A DNA stretch of 64,000 nt from Acinetobacter sp. NIPH 298 (GCF_000369505.1 NZ_KB850055.1:2289513-2353512), one strand, 5' to 3'; positions 18,521-29,002 are shown, counted from the stretch's first letter. Notes: generated from the letters alone by a model not told the origin. Made by a program: numbers and translations.

Positions 18521-19141
18521 TTAAAAAGAAATTTCATTTAAACAGCTACCAACAACTACTCTTACTCTCCAATCGCTATCATCTTTCATCTGACTTGCTA
18601 ACTTTTTATGGTGAGCACAAATAGCTCTTACCTCCCAAGAGACATCATCAATTAATTTCACTGCTAAATCTTCCCAGATTGCACAGCCTGCACGCACTTC
18701 CCAATCTGAGCTATTGATCATCAGTTCGGCCAAATGATGAAAGCTCTCAGCACAACTTCTACGAACAAGAGGGCTAGAATCATGGATTAATTCAGCAACT
18801 AAAGTTTCCCATTTTGAACATGTTGCACGAACATTTTCATCACGATCATTTATAAGCTTAGCGGCTAGATGTTCATAGTTTTCCGCACAAACCTTACGAA
18901 CAACTGGATCGCCATCATCAAAAAGTAATTCGGCACATGCTTGCCATTTTCCAGCACATTCCATTCGAACAAATGTATCAGGATCATGAACTAACTGTAA
19001 TGCACACTCTTCCCAGGTGGTACACAAAGCGCGAATCAAAGGATCTGTATGCCTGATCTGATTTAAAGCAAATATCTTATCAGTAATTATTCTTTGAGAT
19101 TCATTTTGCTGGTCAGAAACTTCAACTGTTTTTTCATTCAT
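18521..19141 (-). CDS. Leucine-rich-variant / HEAT-like repeat protein
   Basis: 206 residues. After about 30 hydrophilic residues, the rest consists of about eight tandem helical repeats of 22-23 residues with the pattern D-x-x-x-x-VR-x-x-CA-x-x-x-x-x-LA-x-x-LI. Examples are NDRDENVRATCSKWETLVAELI and HDSSPLVRRSCAESFHHLAE. A cysteine falls at the same repeat position (RALC, RMEC, RKVC, RATC, RRSC, RAGC, RAIC) in seven of them. Such solenoids are protein-binding scaffolds. It lies 95 bp downstream of the DUF262 pair in the same direction, so it may act with them. No catalytic motif seen. Confidence 0.75.
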   Translation of the reverse strand: MNEKTVEVSDQQNESQRIITDKIFALNQIRHTDPLIRALCTTWEECALQLVHDPDTFVRMECAGKWQACAELLFDDGDPVVRKVCAENYEHLAAKLINDRDENVRATCSKWETLVAELIHDSSPLVRRSCAESFHHLAELMINSSDWEVRAGCAIWEDLAVKLIDDVSWEVRAICAHHKKLASQMKDDSDWRVRVVVGSCLNEISF

Positions 19142-19235
19142 TAACTTACGCCTTCCTACAGGAACATCACTTTTTCATCAGAGTAATTCTCATATGGGTA
19201 GATTATGTTGGTGAAATAATACATTACACATAAAT

Positions 19236-21236
19236 TTACTCATTCACCGTATTCTTCTCAGTTTGCCTGCTTACTGACTTCATATACTCATTAAAATCAT
19301 CGATCATTTGCTGTTGATGTACTCTTATTTCATCCTTTTTCCACTGCGTTTTGGCAAAAATATCTTCTAACTTTAAAGAAACCCCTTTGCCCTTGTATCT
19401 ATGCTCAAACTCAACTTTTTTAATACTAAAGCCTTTGTTACTCATCTCTGAGTTAATGCTTTTGGTTACTAGTGCCAAGTTACCGAAGTTGTGTAATATC
19501 TCGGAAGGGATCTCATCCTGCTTTTGCTCGGGGTTTTGAGGTGTAACATGCTCAACCGAATTTTTAGAAGTTATTTTAAAATTATCAACAAGCGAACTAT
19601 TATTTCTTTTAAGTTTGAGATACAACACATATTCCAACTTATAAAACCAATAATGCGGATACTGAGTGCCATTTTCGTATTTTTGACCTAAGCTTTCTTT
19701 GGCATCAATAAGAGTCTCTTTGTGCCATAAGTTCTGTAAAAACCGATGTGTTCGTATTATAAGTGACCCCTCAACTCGACTGCATAACAAATGATTATCA
19801 AGATGTTGTAAATAAAGAAGATTTTTATGATCAGACTGGTTTTCAAGTAAAAACATAAGTAAAGGCGTTAACCAATATTGTGTTGTCATTTGCTGCGAGT
19901 GGTAGAGCATACTTTGCAGTAATGCAAAATCTGGTAAGGCATCCTTAGTTTCGCGTTGAAGATAGGCAGTCTCTTGCTTATTGTTATAATTGATACGTAT
20001 ACGACGAATAGCGTGTTGTTTTTCTTCCTCAACCGATACCCATTTAATAACATGCTTATCAAACTGGTATCTCACATCCCAAAGCAATTCAAGAAACTGT
20101 TTGGTATCAATTTCATTCGGCTTCTCATCAAGCCAGAATTTTTTGAAGATGAACAACAAATCCTTGTCAGAAATTTTTTCGATATCTGATGTGTGCTGTT
20201 TCACCGTCTTCTTTTGCTGTAAGTAAATTCTTAATACATGCTGTAACAGCATTGGAAATGTGATAATACTAGTGATCCTAACAGGTAATCCTGAATCTAT
20301 ATCTTCACCTGGATCATTTTCTGAAGTCGCAACTATTTCTGTTTGATTCAAAATATCTTCAAGCTTGATGCTTTGATCGTCTGAAGCCTTAGTGGTTTTT
20401 CTCAATTCATCTAAAACGGCTTTTGCATCAGCCAACTGCTCTCTTTCACCATTCTTAAAATTTACTTTTTTTTCATAGAGAGAAACTGTGTCGAGTTTGG
20501 TTGTTGCTTTTAAATGACGCTCAACGTAACCATTCATATTGGCACAAGCATCCCACAACAAAGCATACGCCTCACGCTCATCATGATTTTCTATTTTTTC
20601 CAATAACTTGGCTTTTAATATTTCATGATGTTGTAACTGTACACCTCGGTTGTTGATGACTTCAAAAAGCTTATTTAAGTCTGTGTGATCCGGTACTGTG
20701 GTTAGAATCAGTTGTACCTTAGTTAGAATAAACTCAGAAAGTGCCCGTTTATCTAATGCTTCTTTCCCATTAAAATAAAATCGGATTTCTTGCAAGGCAT
20801 CGTCTAATTGCATCGCTTCTGGCAAACTAGCTGGTAGACCTTCACATACTTTTTCAAAGAATTTTGTCACTTGTGGTCGAATTGAAAAACTAATGCGCAA
20901 ACGTTTACCCTGTTTGGTATCTGCTTGTATGTAGGCAGCCAAATGCTCTTTTAATACCACACTAATGAGCCATAAAGTGGTAAAACGCTGCTGCCCATCG
21001 ATCAAGTCAAAATATCGCATATCCTCAGAGCCATTCACAGCTCGCTCAATAACTAAAGTACCACCTAAATAAAACTCGTTTTTTTCCTCCAACCATGCTG
21101 CAACAATATCATCCAGTAAAGTATGGATTTGCTCTTTACCCCAAACATAAAGTCGCTGATAAATTGGAATGTTAAAGAAAAATTGTTGATCAATAACATC
21201 GTTCAAGGTAATTAATTTAGATTGAAACTCAGACAT
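19236..21236 (-). CDS. DUF262-DUF1524 protein (GmrSD/RloF-like probable nuclease)
   Basis: About 666 residues. The N-terminal DUF262 domain has YQRLYVWG (26-33) and DLIDGQQR (77-84), the ParB-like nucleotide-handling motif. The C-terminus has a DUF1524-type HNH signature: EHVTPQN (about 562-568) and HNFGNLALVTKSINSEMSN (about 582-600). GmrSD type IV enzymes and SspE combine these domains and cleave modified phage DNA; RloF genes of this class are known in type I restriction loci. ATG at 21236 follows AGGAGCCGCTC and overlaps the preceding DUF262 gene by 8 bases (ATGTCTGA). An upstream start at 21308 lies inside that gene and is rejected. Confidence 0.85.
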   Translation of the reverse strand: MSEFQSKLITLNDVIDQQFFFNIPIYQRLYVWGKEQIHTLLDDIVAAWLEEKNEFYLGGTLVIERAVNGSEDMRYFDLIDGQQRFTTLWLISVVLKEHLAAYIQADTKQGKRLRISFSIRPQVTKFFEKVCEGLPASLPEAMQLDDALQEIRFYFNGKEALDKRALSEFILTKVQLILTTVPDHTDLNKLFEVINNRGVQLQHHEILKAKLLEKIENHDEREAYALLWDACANMNGYVERHLKATTKLDTVSLYEKKVNFKNGEREQLADAKAVLDELRKTTKASDDQSIKLEDILNQTEIVATSENDPGEDIDSGLPVRITSIITFPMLLQHVLRIYLQQKKTVKQHTSDIEKISDKDLLFIFKKFWLDEKPNEIDTKQFLELLWDVRYQFDKHVIKWVSVEEEKQHAIRRIRINYNNKQETAYLQRETKDALPDFALLQSMLYHSQQMTTQYWLTPLLMFLLENQSDHKNLLYLQHLDNHLLCSRVEGSLIIRTHRFLQNLWHKETLIDAKESLGQKYENGTQYPHYWFYKLEYVLYLKLKRNNSSLVDNFKITSKNSVEHVTPQNPEQKQDEIPSEILHNFGNLALVTKSINSEMSNKGFSIKKVEFEHRYKGKGVSLKLEDIFAKTQWKKDEIRVHQQQMIDDFNEYMKSVSRQTEKNTVNE

Positions 21237-22773
21237 GAGCGGCTCCTTTAAACCTTGAATCAATTTGTTTTTTTTGGTTAGATAACTGGCTTTCCACAGA
21301 ACGCTCAATACACTCTGCTGTTTTCTGTTCTAAACTTTCAATACGATAATATTTGGCAATTGCAGCGACATAACGCTCTTGTACACGTCGGTTACTTTTA
21401 ATGTGCTTCACCCACCCCTCATTTGAACTATAAGTTTTACTTACATCCACTTGTTTTAGAAAATCAATGACATCATCACATTGATAAGCGGAAGCAATAA
21501 CATCAAGCAAATTACGCTTAGGATCTCTTAAAAATTTAATAGGAGTCTCTCGCCTAATATCATCTTGAGATAAACGAATTCCACCAATCCGATGATCGAG
21601 CCATAAAGTAAAACGCAATAACCCGTTACTACCCAAACGATCACAATAGACCAGCAAACACAAACGGACTAAGCTTTGCAAGTAATTAGAAAGTGTCTTC
21701 ACTACATCATTGTAAAATTGCTGCACTGCTTGGATTTCAAGATCTCTACTTGGTTTGTACAAAAGCAAGCTAAGCATTACTGCATATTTTTCAGCGTATA
21801 AGAAAAAGCCTACACCACGACTGATCGGTTGGCGTAGCCCAAATGGCAAATATGCCGATTGCACACCAAATTGCTGACTGGCTGGAGTTAAGTAAAAGTC
21901 ATTGTTATGAGTAAGTCTTAGCGACTGCCCCCACTGGTTTGCACCAGCAGGATACAGTATGACTTCGCCCAATTTTGTAATTTTAGTACGCTCTCCAAAA
22001 TGAGAAAGCATTTCATCTTTACTTTCTAACTCAACAACTTCATTTCCCGTCCAGTTGCGTGCTCGCCATAAATAATAGTGAAAAAGCTCAGGTGCAAAGT
22101 CATGATTGGAGCTAAGTTTTCCCAATTCACCTTGTACTTGCACTTTTTCCCAACGTGAAGCACAGTGGCTTTGCAATAGCTCATCTATTTGTGCATCGTC
22201 ACTATGAATAGCACGTAAATGGAAGGATTTTAGTAAATCTGTACTACCTAAAGGCACACCACGATTATTTTGAGTATCAAAAAAAGTAAATGCGAGATCT
22301 TCTCTAGTTACTATGATTACAGTAAAACGGAGACGATCAAACACTCCAAGTAACTTATCAATCTCTAAATTGTTTTCAGCAAGCCAGTGTTGTATTGTTT
22401 GTTTCGCTTGCTGGACATTGACCATTGAACGAGATGAGCGGAAAGAAAATTGAATATGGGTAGGTAATTGCTTGTTTAGCAGCCAATACAATACAGCAAG
22501 CGACGTTAGACGTTGTTGCCCATCAATCACACACAAAACTTTCTGTTTTTCACCAATTTTCTTATGCAACAATAAGGTGCCCATGTAATAGGCATCCTCA
22601 TCTTCACTCTCTTGGATAAAAGACAATAAATCATTTAGAAGCTGGATGACTTTATCAACTCCCCAAACATAGGCACGCTGATAGTTATCCAATACCAATG
22701 GATAACCTTCAAGGCTTAAATTATTAAAGCTCAGCAGCTCTACCGATACATTGTCGGAAGTCTCTTCTTGCAT
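21229..22773 (-). CDS. DUF262 protein, partner of the DUF262-DUF1524 gene
   Basis: 514 residues. DUF262 motifs YQRAYVWG (31-38) and IDGQQRLTSLAVLYWLL (83-99) are clear, with FFDTQNNRGVPLGSTDLLKSFHL (a typical DUF262 block) around residue 170. No HNH or DUF1524 end is seen, so the two coupled genes encode one DUF262-only and one DUF262-nuclease protein. They are probably paralogous and may form a heteromer. It begins 137 bp after hsdR in the same direction, which places the pair at the tail of the restriction locus. An anti-phage role is inferred from family and position. Confidence 0.82.
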   Translation of the reverse strand: MQEETSDNVSVELLSFNNLSLEGYPLVLDNYQRAYVWGVDKVIQLLNDLLSFIQESEDEDAYYMGTLLLHKKIGEKQKVLCVIDGQQRLTSLAVLYWLLNKQLPTHIQFSFRSSRSMVNVQQAKQTIQHWLAENNLEIDKLLGVFDRLRFTVIIVTREDLAFTFFDTQNNRGVPLGSTDLLKSFHLRAIHSDDAQIDELLQSHCASRWEKVQVQGELGKLSSNHDFAPELFHYYLWRARNWTGNEVVELESKDEMLSHFGERTKITKLGEVILYPAGANQWGQSLRLTHNNDFYLTPASQQFGVQSAYLPFGLRQPISRGVGFFLYAEKYAVMLSLLLYKPSRDLEIQAVQQFYNDVVKTLSNYLQSLVRLCLLVYCDRLGSNGLLRFTLWLDHRIGGIRLSQDDIRRETPIKFLRDPKRNLLDVIASAYQCDDVIDFLKQVDVSKTYSSNEGWVKHIKSNRRVQERYVAAIAKYYRIESLEQKTAECIERSVESQLSNQKKQIDSRFKGAAHV

Positions 22774-22910
22774 TTCTTAATTGACCCTCAGCTAATTATT
22801 TAAACAATAATTTCATGTTAGTGATTAATACTTAATCAATAAATATATTTTAATAAGGTTAGAGCATCTCTAAATTGTGTAGGCTTTGACCTGATATGAA
22901 TTTTTTAATT

Positions 22911-25900
22911 CTATCGCGTCCAAGCATTCGACAAAGTCTCTGCCTGCTTCATGACCAATTCAATCGCCTCAGCCGCTTTATCTGGTGGGTACTTCCAACG
23001 CTGCAAAGTACGACGTACAAGAATTTTAAGCTGCGCACGTACACTATCCCGAACTTGCCAATCCACTGTCGTTGATTTGCGCAACTTCTCGGTAATTTCT
23101 CGGGCAATTTGCTTGAGCGTATCATCACCCAATTCACGCACCGCACTTTCATTATTTGCTAAAGCATCATAGAAAGCGATTTCATCAGGGTTCAAACCTA
23201 GCGACGCTTCACGTTCCATTTCAGCTTGAAAGTCTTTCGCCATTTGTATCAGTTCTTCAATGACTTGAGAGGTTTCAATCGCACGGTTATTATATTTCCT
23301 TAGAGTTTCCTGCAAACGATCTGAAAAACGTTTTTCTTGTACGAGATTATTCCTCGTTTTTGCCTTGATACCATCATTCAATAATTTTTCTAATAATTCG
23401 ACAGCCAAGTTACGGTAAGGCATCTGCCGAACATCTTCTAAAAACTCATCCGACAGTAAGCCAATATTAGGTTTATCTAAACCACAAAGTGCAAATACAT
23501 CTGCTACACCATCAGCAAGGACAGCATTATCCAAAATTTGTTTAAGCGTACTATCCTTTTCAGCTTGCGATAATTTACGGTCTACCGAGGTATGCTTACT
23601 AATCACTGCTTTAATGGCTGAATAAACCGCAATTTCTTTATGCAGGTTTTTAGCTTCATCCAAAGTACCGCACAGTGAAAAGGCTTTATTGACTGCAAGC
23701 ACTAAATCTAAAAAGCGTTTTTTGCCATCTTTTAGACTCAGCACATAGTTGGCTGCTGGAATTATCAAGCGATGTGCTTGCGTTTCATAACCACTTAAGT
23801 CTAATCCAGTTTGGTCATTGGTCTTGGCAAACATCCCACGAATAGCATCCATTTTCTCAGCAAGCACGGCATAAGCTTCTTCCGCACGTAAGGTTGGCTC
23901 ACCTTTTCCTTTGGCATCAGTATAAGTTTTTAATGCCTGCTTTAACTCATTGGCAATCCCAATATAGTCAACAACCAAGCCACCTTGCTTGTCTTTAAAC
24001 ACACGGTTGACGCGGGCAATCGCCTGCATCAAGTTATGCCCTTTCATTGGTTTGTCGATATACATGGTATGCGTACATGGCGCATCAAAACCTGTCAGCC
24101 ACATATCACGTACAATCACCAACTGCAAAGGGTCATTCACATCTTTAAAACGTTTCTCTAAGCTTTTTTTCACTTGCTTATTGTAAATATGAGGCTGTAG
24201 CAATGGCTTATCCGATGCCGAACCCGTCATCACAATTTTGATTTTTCCTTTTTTCGGGTCATCATCATGCCAATCTGGGCGCAGAGCAATAATTTCATTA
24301 TACAAATGCACGCAGATTTCACGGCTCATGGTCACAATCATACCTTTGCCTGCCGTGGCTTCAGTACGGGCTTCAAAGTGCGTCACCAAATCCGCAGCAA
24401 TCTGTTTCAGGCGTGGGGTTGCACCCACTAACTTTTCTAAGCGACTCCATTCCCCTTTGGTCTTTTCACGGCTACCGACATCCTCTTCATCTTCCACCAC
24501 CTCATCGACTTGATCAGAGAGTTCCTCGATTTCAGCCTTATTGATGTCCAATTTTGCCAAACGGGATTCATAATAGATCGGCACGGTTGCGCCGTCCTCG
24601 ACTGCATCTTGAATATCATAAATCGAAACATAATCACCAAAGACAGCTCGTGTGTCTTTGTCTTCACTAGAAATTGGCGTACCTGTAAAACCAATGAATG
24701 CCGCATTCGCTAAAGCATCACGCATATGCTTGGCATAGCCAAATTTATAAGTACCATCATTAGACAGTTTGGCTTTGAGTCCATATTGGCTACGGTGGGC
24801 TTCATCAGACATCACCACAATGTTATGCCGACCATTCAATAATGGATGCTCAGCTTCTCCATCGAGCAAAGCAAACTTTTGTACCGTGGTAAAGATAATT
24901 CCGCCTGATTCACGTTCAGCAAGGAGTTGTCTCAGCTCATCACGATTATTGGCTTGTACTGGCGTTTGTTTTAATAATTCCTGTGCCTGACTAAAGGTTT
25001 CAAATAGTTGTCCATCTAGGTCATTACGATCAGTCACAATCAATAAGGTAGGATTCTGCATGGCTGGTTGTTGAAGCAATTTACCTGCATAGCAACACAT
25101 CGAGATACTTTTACCTGAACCTTGGGTATGCCACACCACGCCTGCTTTTTTATTACCAGTCGGATTCGATGCGGCAATAGTGGCTTGAATAGCTTCACGC
25201 ACTGCATGAAACTGGTGATAACCCGCAATTTTTTTAATGGTAGCGCCTGCGGCTTGTTGAGAGCCACCATCAGTTTCAAACAACACAAAGAAGCGGATGT
25301 AATCGAGGAATAACTCACGATCAAAGAAACCTCGAACCACTGTTTCTAACTCCCACTCTAAAGCAGGTTTATCATCTTCATTTTTAATGGTACGCCACGG
25401 CAAGAAACGTTCTTGACTTGCTGTTAATGAACCGACCCGAGCTGTAATGCCATCACTTACCACCAATGCTTCATTAAATACAAACAGATCAGAAACTTCT
25501 TCCTTATAGGTTTGTAGTTGATTAAACGCATCCCAAATATCTGCATTTTCATCGGTGGGGCTTTTTAGTTCTAATACAGCGAAAGGTATGCCATTAATAA
25601 AGCAGATAATGTCAGGCCGTCTTGGCTGCTTTGTGCCTTGGATAGTAAATTGATTAATGGCAACAAAGCGATTTTGGTAAATATGATTAAAATCAACCAA
25701 AAACGCATGGTCATTCACCCAGTCATCTTCTTTTTTATAACTGACGGGTACACCTTCCAGTAACATTTGATGAAAAGCACGGTTATTGGTGATTAAATCC
25801 AGACTTTCAGGCTTAGTGAGTTTTTGTAAAACCTGCTCAAAACAACTCACTGGCAAATGTGGATTTAAGCGTTCAAAGGCAGTTTGTAAGTCTGCTTCAA

Positions 25901-26030
25901 TCAGAACCTGCTTATAATCTTTGCGTAAAGGATTGCTACTGTCAGGTGCAATATCCACACCATGAACGACTTCCCAGCCATTATCTAAGAACCAGTCTAG
26001 GCAGAGGTTTTCGAGTTGTGTTTCGTTCAT
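22911..26030 (-). CDS. hsdR: Type I restriction enzyme, R subunit (HsdR)
   Basis: 1,039 residues, the DNA translocase and nuclease of a type I system. The PD-(D/E)xK nuclease lies at the N-terminus (PD at 139-140, VLELK at 152-156). The SF2 motor has Walker A TQGSGKS (302-308), MSDEAHRS (DEAH 409-412) and later GFTGTPIS and QAIARVNR (motif VI). The frame is complete. It has its own 259-bp upstream region containing a near-perfect direct repeat, separating it from the upstream M-S cluster. HsdR needs HsdM and HsdS, both encoded in the same direction upstream. Confidence 0.96.
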   Translation of the reverse strand: MNETQLENLCLDWFLDNGWEVVHGVDIAPDSSNPLRKDYKQVLIEADLQTAFERLNPHLPVSCFEQVLQKLTKPESLDLITNNRAFHQMLLEGVPVSYKKEDDWVNDHAFLVDFNHIYQNRFVAINQFTIQGTKQPRRPDIICFINGIPFAVLELKSPTDENADIWDAFNQLQTYKEEVSDLFVFNEALVVSDGITARVGSLTASQERFLPWRTIKNEDDKPALEWELETVVRGFFDRELFLDYIRFFVLFETDGGSQQAAGATIKKIAGYHQFHAVREAIQATIAASNPTGNKKAGVVWHTQGSGKSISMCCYAGKLLQQPAMQNPTLLIVTDRNDLDGQLFETFSQAQELLKQTPVQANNRDELRQLLAERESGGIIFTTVQKFALLDGEAEHPLLNGRHNIVVMSDEAHRSQYGLKAKLSNDGTYKFGYAKHMRDALANAAFIGFTGTPISSEDKDTRAVFGDYVSIYDIQDAVEDGATVPIYYESRLAKLDINKAEIEELSDQVDEVVEDEEDVGSREKTKGEWSRLEKLVGATPRLKQIAADLVTHFEARTEATAGKGMIVTMSREICVHLYNEIIALRPDWHDDDPKKGKIKIVMTGSASDKPLLQPHIYNKQVKKSLEKRFKDVNDPLQLVIVRDMWLTGFDAPCTHTMYIDKPMKGHNLMQAIARVNRVFKDKQGGLVVDYIGIANELKQALKTYTDAKGKGEPTLRAEEAYAVLAEKMDAIRGMFAKTNDQTGLDLSGYETQAHRLIIPAANYVLSLKDGKKRFLDLVLAVNKAFSLCGTLDEAKNLHKEIAVYSAIKAVISKHTSVDRKLSQAEKDSTLKQILDNAVLADGVADVFALCGLDKPNIGLLSDEFLEDVRQMPYRNLAVELLEKLLNDGIKAKTRNNLVQEKRFSDRLQETLRKYNNRAIETSQVIEELIQMAKDFQAEMEREASLGLNPDEIAFYDALANNESAVRELGDDTLKQIAREITEKLRKSTTVDWQVRDSVRAQLKILVRRTLQRWKYPPDKAAEAIELVMKQAETLSNAWTR

Positions 26031-26064
26031 GGTTGAAATTCTCTTATATTAGCCTTTTTAAATT

Positions 26065-26149
26065 ACTTCCGTTTGCAATGAAATAACAATAATATTTTAT
26101 ATCAAATACTTAAATTAAAATTATTATCTACTTCCATTTGTGATGAAAT
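26065..26149. repeat. 20-bp direct repeat upstream of hsdR
   Basis: ACTTCCGTTTGCAATGAAAT (26065-26084) and ACTTCCATTTGTGATGAAAT (26130-26149) match at 17 of 20 positions, with starts 65 bp apart. They lie 35-120 bp before the hsdR ATG. They could be operators that delay or control hsdR expression, or a duplication scar. Confidence 0.5.
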
Positions 26150-26289
26150 GAAAAATATGTTGTCCTTTTGCATCGATTGTTGCCAAAAAAGTTAAATTAA
26201 CTTAGCATATACATAGCTCATCTACCATATGTAGAAAGAGTATACAAAGTCTTTATATAGCAATATATCGGGACTTTAGCTTAAAAAAA

Positions 26290-27114
26290 CTAAAGTCGTT
26301 GTACAGAATTAGCAAGTCGCTTTTCTTTCCCACAAACAGTTGTATAAAATCTCTGTTCAATTCCATACAATAAAAATTTCATATCTTCTTCGCATGATAT
26401 TTCAAAATTTTTAGCAGATTTATCAAATTTTAGATTTGCACAATATTCTTGGACATAATCAAAAATTGTGTCTTTATCAGCATCACTCATAGCCGTGAAT
26501 GTAGCTAAAGCCAAAGCTATACGTTTTCTATTTTGTTTACCAACTTTTTGAGCATCATAATCATTTGATACTTTTATAAAATCCAAATCAATAAATTGTT
26601 GCACCTCTTCTTGAGTAGCCTCTTTATACAGCATATCTATTCCCTTAAAAATGCTGGAAATAGTAGCTAAGTTTCTAAAGATTAGTCTATCTTCTTTTTT
26701 GAAATATATAGCATCAGGCAAATGGTTAATAACAACTCGGTCGACATTATCCTCAATAACTAGCTCATCACCTAAAGTAAGGAATTTTTTAGTCACATAA
26801 GATGATGGTGTAACCTTTTGAAAGAAGTAATCTTCATTTTGGACTGAACAAAGGTAGACTATATCTTTATACTTAGATTTTGGAATACTGTTATATTCTG
26901 AAGAAACAAACTGTTTTCCTAAAAAATCCAGGAAAAATTCTTGTTCACTAAAACTATCAATTTTAAACCAGCTATCCTCATCAAGAAGATGGTCAGAAGA
27001 ATACTCTACTAGACTGACATTACTAACATCAAAGTTATAAATTTCTTTATCATCAAGTAACTTATAGAAAAAAGGTTTCTTCCTTCCCTTTACTCGTGCT
27101 ATTAATTGATTCAT
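26290..27114 (-). CDS. DUF4868-like protein, probable Kiwa KwaB homolog
   Basis: 274 residues, soluble. The middle and end read like the DUF4868 family: DAIYFKKEDRLIFRNLATISSIFKG, KRIALALATF, then FDKSAKNFEISCEEDMKFLLYGIEQRFY. KwaB of the Kiwa anti-phage system is a DUF4868 protein (about 315 residues) encoded directly after a small membrane protein, KwaA, which is the arrangement seen here. Its ATG overlaps the stop of the membrane gene by 4 bases (ATGA). The family call is from pattern recognition without a profile search. It lacks restriction-modification motifs, so it is a passenger module in the hsd operon. Confidence 0.55.
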   Translation of the reverse strand: MNQLIARVKGRKKPFFYKLLDDKEIYNFDVSNVSLVEYSSDHLLDEDSWFKIDSFSEQEFFLDFLGKQFVSSEYNSIPKSKYKDIVYLCSVQNEDYFFQKVTPSSYVTKKFLTLGDELVIEDNVDRVVINHLPDAIYFKKEDRLIFRNLATISSIFKGIDMLYKEATQEEVQQFIDLDFIKVSNDYDAQKVGKQNRKRIALALATFTAMSDADKDTIFDYVQEYCANLKFDKSAKNFEISCEEDMKFLLYGIEQRFYTTVCGKEKRLANSVQRL

Positions 27115-27662
27115 TCATTTCCTCTTTCGATAAAAGTATAACTATTAATTCGGTATGCTACATCAACTTCAACATCTTCTGGAATTTTATAATCATATTT
27201 TGTGATTAAAAATATGGATGCACCATGTTTAGTTTTGATATTGTAAAAATTAAACCCAAATAACAAAAACAATGGGTTAAAATATAAAGCTTGAGATAAA
27301 AATGTAAATACAAACAATATGGCATAAACACATACCAATGTTTCTATATTATTAACACTCAATGCAACAAAAAAATAACCTAGATAACTGGGTAAAAAAC
27401 TATTATTTGCATACTCAATTTCTTGTATGGGGTAGCTTTTAGCTCCTGTTTTGTCTAATTCACATTTAAAACTATCTTTACCAAGTTTAGAACATAAAAG
27501 AATACTAAGATATGTCATCAAAATTGGTGAAACAACATATACAATATATGATAAATATTCAGAAACTCCTTGCCATAAAACATACTTTTCCTTAATCAAA
27601 AAAATTATCAACAATAATGATGTCGAATTTAAAGTGAGTAAGAATCGGAATATTATATTCAT
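27111..27662 (-). CDS. Four-helix membrane protein, probable Kiwa KwaA homolog
   Basis: 183 residues with hydrophobic segments at about 4-23, 37-57, 90-103 and 107-137. A short cytosolic end follows, beginning NPLFLLFGFNFYNIKTKHGASIFLITK. KwaA is a membrane protein of about this size with four helices and a small C-terminal domain, which senses infection at the envelope and works with KwaB. The ATG follows GAGAGGGATTAATT and lies 2 bp after the hsdS stop. Both this gene and the next are visibly more AT-rich than hsdM and hsdR, suggesting separate origin. Confidence 0.5.
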   Translation of the reverse strand: MNIIFRFLLTLNSTSLLLIIFLIKEKYVLWQGVSEYLSYIVYVVSPILMTYLSILLCSKLGKDSFKCELDKTGAKSYPIQEIEYANNSFLPSYLGYFFVALSVNNIETLVCVYAILFVFTFLSQALYFNPLFLLFGFNFYNIKTKHGASIFLITKYDYKIPEDVEVDVAYRINSYTFIERGNE

Positions 27663-27664
27663 AA

Positions 27665-29002
27665 TTAATCCCTCTCACCATGCAAATCCAATAAATCCAC
27701 CTCACCCGACAACAACCTTGGTAATAAAGTATCTCTTAAATCAATCAATGTTTGATTTTCAATTTTTAATTTATTTTGATAAAAATAAAATGATCTTACT
27801 TTTGCAGAATACAAACACCTTAAACTTATCGGCGGTACAATTATCTGAAAATCCATAATTGCTTTTTTATCACCTCTAGGCATTTTTGAACCTTTAGATG
27901 AAGCCATCATTCTGTCAAAAAAACTGTCTTGGTAAATTAAATTATATAAATATTCTTCCGTACCTTTTTCTAAGACATCAAAGTTCAATACATCATTAGA
28001 ATGCCCACCATCGAAAAAAGAAAACCAAATTTTCTTAAAATAAGGTCGGATATTGGAAACTAAAATATTCCCTTGCCTAAACGCTGGAACACTATTTGCC
28101 TTTGGTAATGAACTTGCTTTTTCGATCCCCTTTTTTTCAGGTAACATATTTTCTGTAGATATATAATTTTCAAGAGTTAAATCTTTTAATGAAATTTTAT
28201 TAGTACAGTATTTTGCAATATCCTTAATTTGCTGTAACTCCCACCCCTTCGGCACCTCCCCCAACTCACTCTCTACCAACTCATCAGGAAATAGTGCAGC
28301 AGTGGCTTGCAATTCTGCAAAATCATCTTCTGCCATTTGCTCAAGTTCAGCTTCACTTTTTCCACTAATCGCATACATAGCAGCAAGTTCAGGGTCTTGT
28401 CCTGCTTGCTTTGCTGTAATCTTGGCACGCACAGGTTCAAAGTCGATAAACCAACTTTTAAAGAGGGCTTGGGCAATGGATTCTAGGGTTTGATTGATTT
28501 GATTATTTAGATGGATTTTGTCGTCTAGTGATTTTAAAATTTTACCTATTTTTTTCCGTTTAGCTTTCTCTGGTAATCGTAGATTAAATTCTGCCAATGC
28601 TTGCCAAGAAACTCTTTGTCTTCCAGAAGTTCCTTCCATTCTTGAAATTGCGTAACTTCTAAAATCGGGTAATCGTGCGAGATAGTAAACAAAATCTTCG
28701 TCGTCTTTTGACTTTGCTGACAAAACTATAAACTCTGTTGAACCGTGGGCGATACAACCTACTGGTAAATTTTCGACTTTAGCTGTTTTACCATTTTCTA
28801 AGCATGGAGTGATTCGTGCAAATAAGGTATCACCATTTTTAAATTTTGCTCCGCCACCATTAAAAACTTTATTCGAAACTTCATTAATATCTCTGCCATT
28901 TACAGGTAAAGATGCCATATCAATAAAAGGAAATTCCTTACCTTTAGATAACGGACGGCTGGGATTAAAATCCACAATATCCTTTATTGTCTCAAAACTC
29001 AC
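27665..29002 (-). CDS. hsdS: Type I restriction enzyme, specificity subunit (HsdS)
   Basis: 445 residues in the usual two-target-domain layout. The first target recognition domain is at about 1-140 (GDTLFARITPCLENGKTA; SGRQRVSWQALAEFNLRLP). A central conserved coiled region follows (KKIGKILKSLDDKIHLNNQINQTLESIAQALFKSWFIDFEPVRAK), then the second domain (NILVSNIRPYFKKIW; SSKGSKMPRGDKKAIMDFQIIVPP) and a closing helix. It determines the DNA sequence recognised by the HsdM/HsdR complex; the target cannot be read from sequence alone. ATG overlaps the winged-helix gene stop by 4 bases. Confidence 0.95.
   Translation of the reverse strand: MSFETIKDIVDFNPSRPLSKGKEFPFIDMASLPVNGRDINEVSNKVFNGGGAKFKNGDTLFARITPCLENGKTAKVENLPVGCIAHGSTEFIVLSAKSKDDEDFVYYLARLPDFRSYAISRMEGTSGRQRVSWQALAEFNLRLPEKAKRKKIGKILKSLDDKIHLNNQINQTLESIAQALFKSWFIDFEPVRAKITAKQAGQDPELAAMYAISGKSEAELEQMAEDDFAELQATAALFPDELVESELGEVPKGWELQQIKDIAKYCTNKISLKDLTLENYISTENMLPEKKGIEKASSLPKANSVPAFRQGNILVSNIRPYFKKIWFSFFDGGHSNDVLNFDVLEKGTEEYLYNLIYQDSFFDRMMASSKGSKMPRGDKKAIMDFQIIVPPISLRCLYSAKVRSFYFYQNKLKIENQTLIDLRDTLLPRLLSGEVDLLDLHGERD

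Noticed and set aside
26272..26297. GACTTTAG/CTAAAGTC hairpin at the end of the DUF4868-like gene as a terminator
   Set aside because: The T-run falls in the loop rather than after the stem on the gene's strand, so a normal terminator is not supported.
27451..27858. 135-codon plus-strand frame across the kwaA-like/hsdS junction
   Set aside because: It crosses two minus-strand genes and has no protein-like features.
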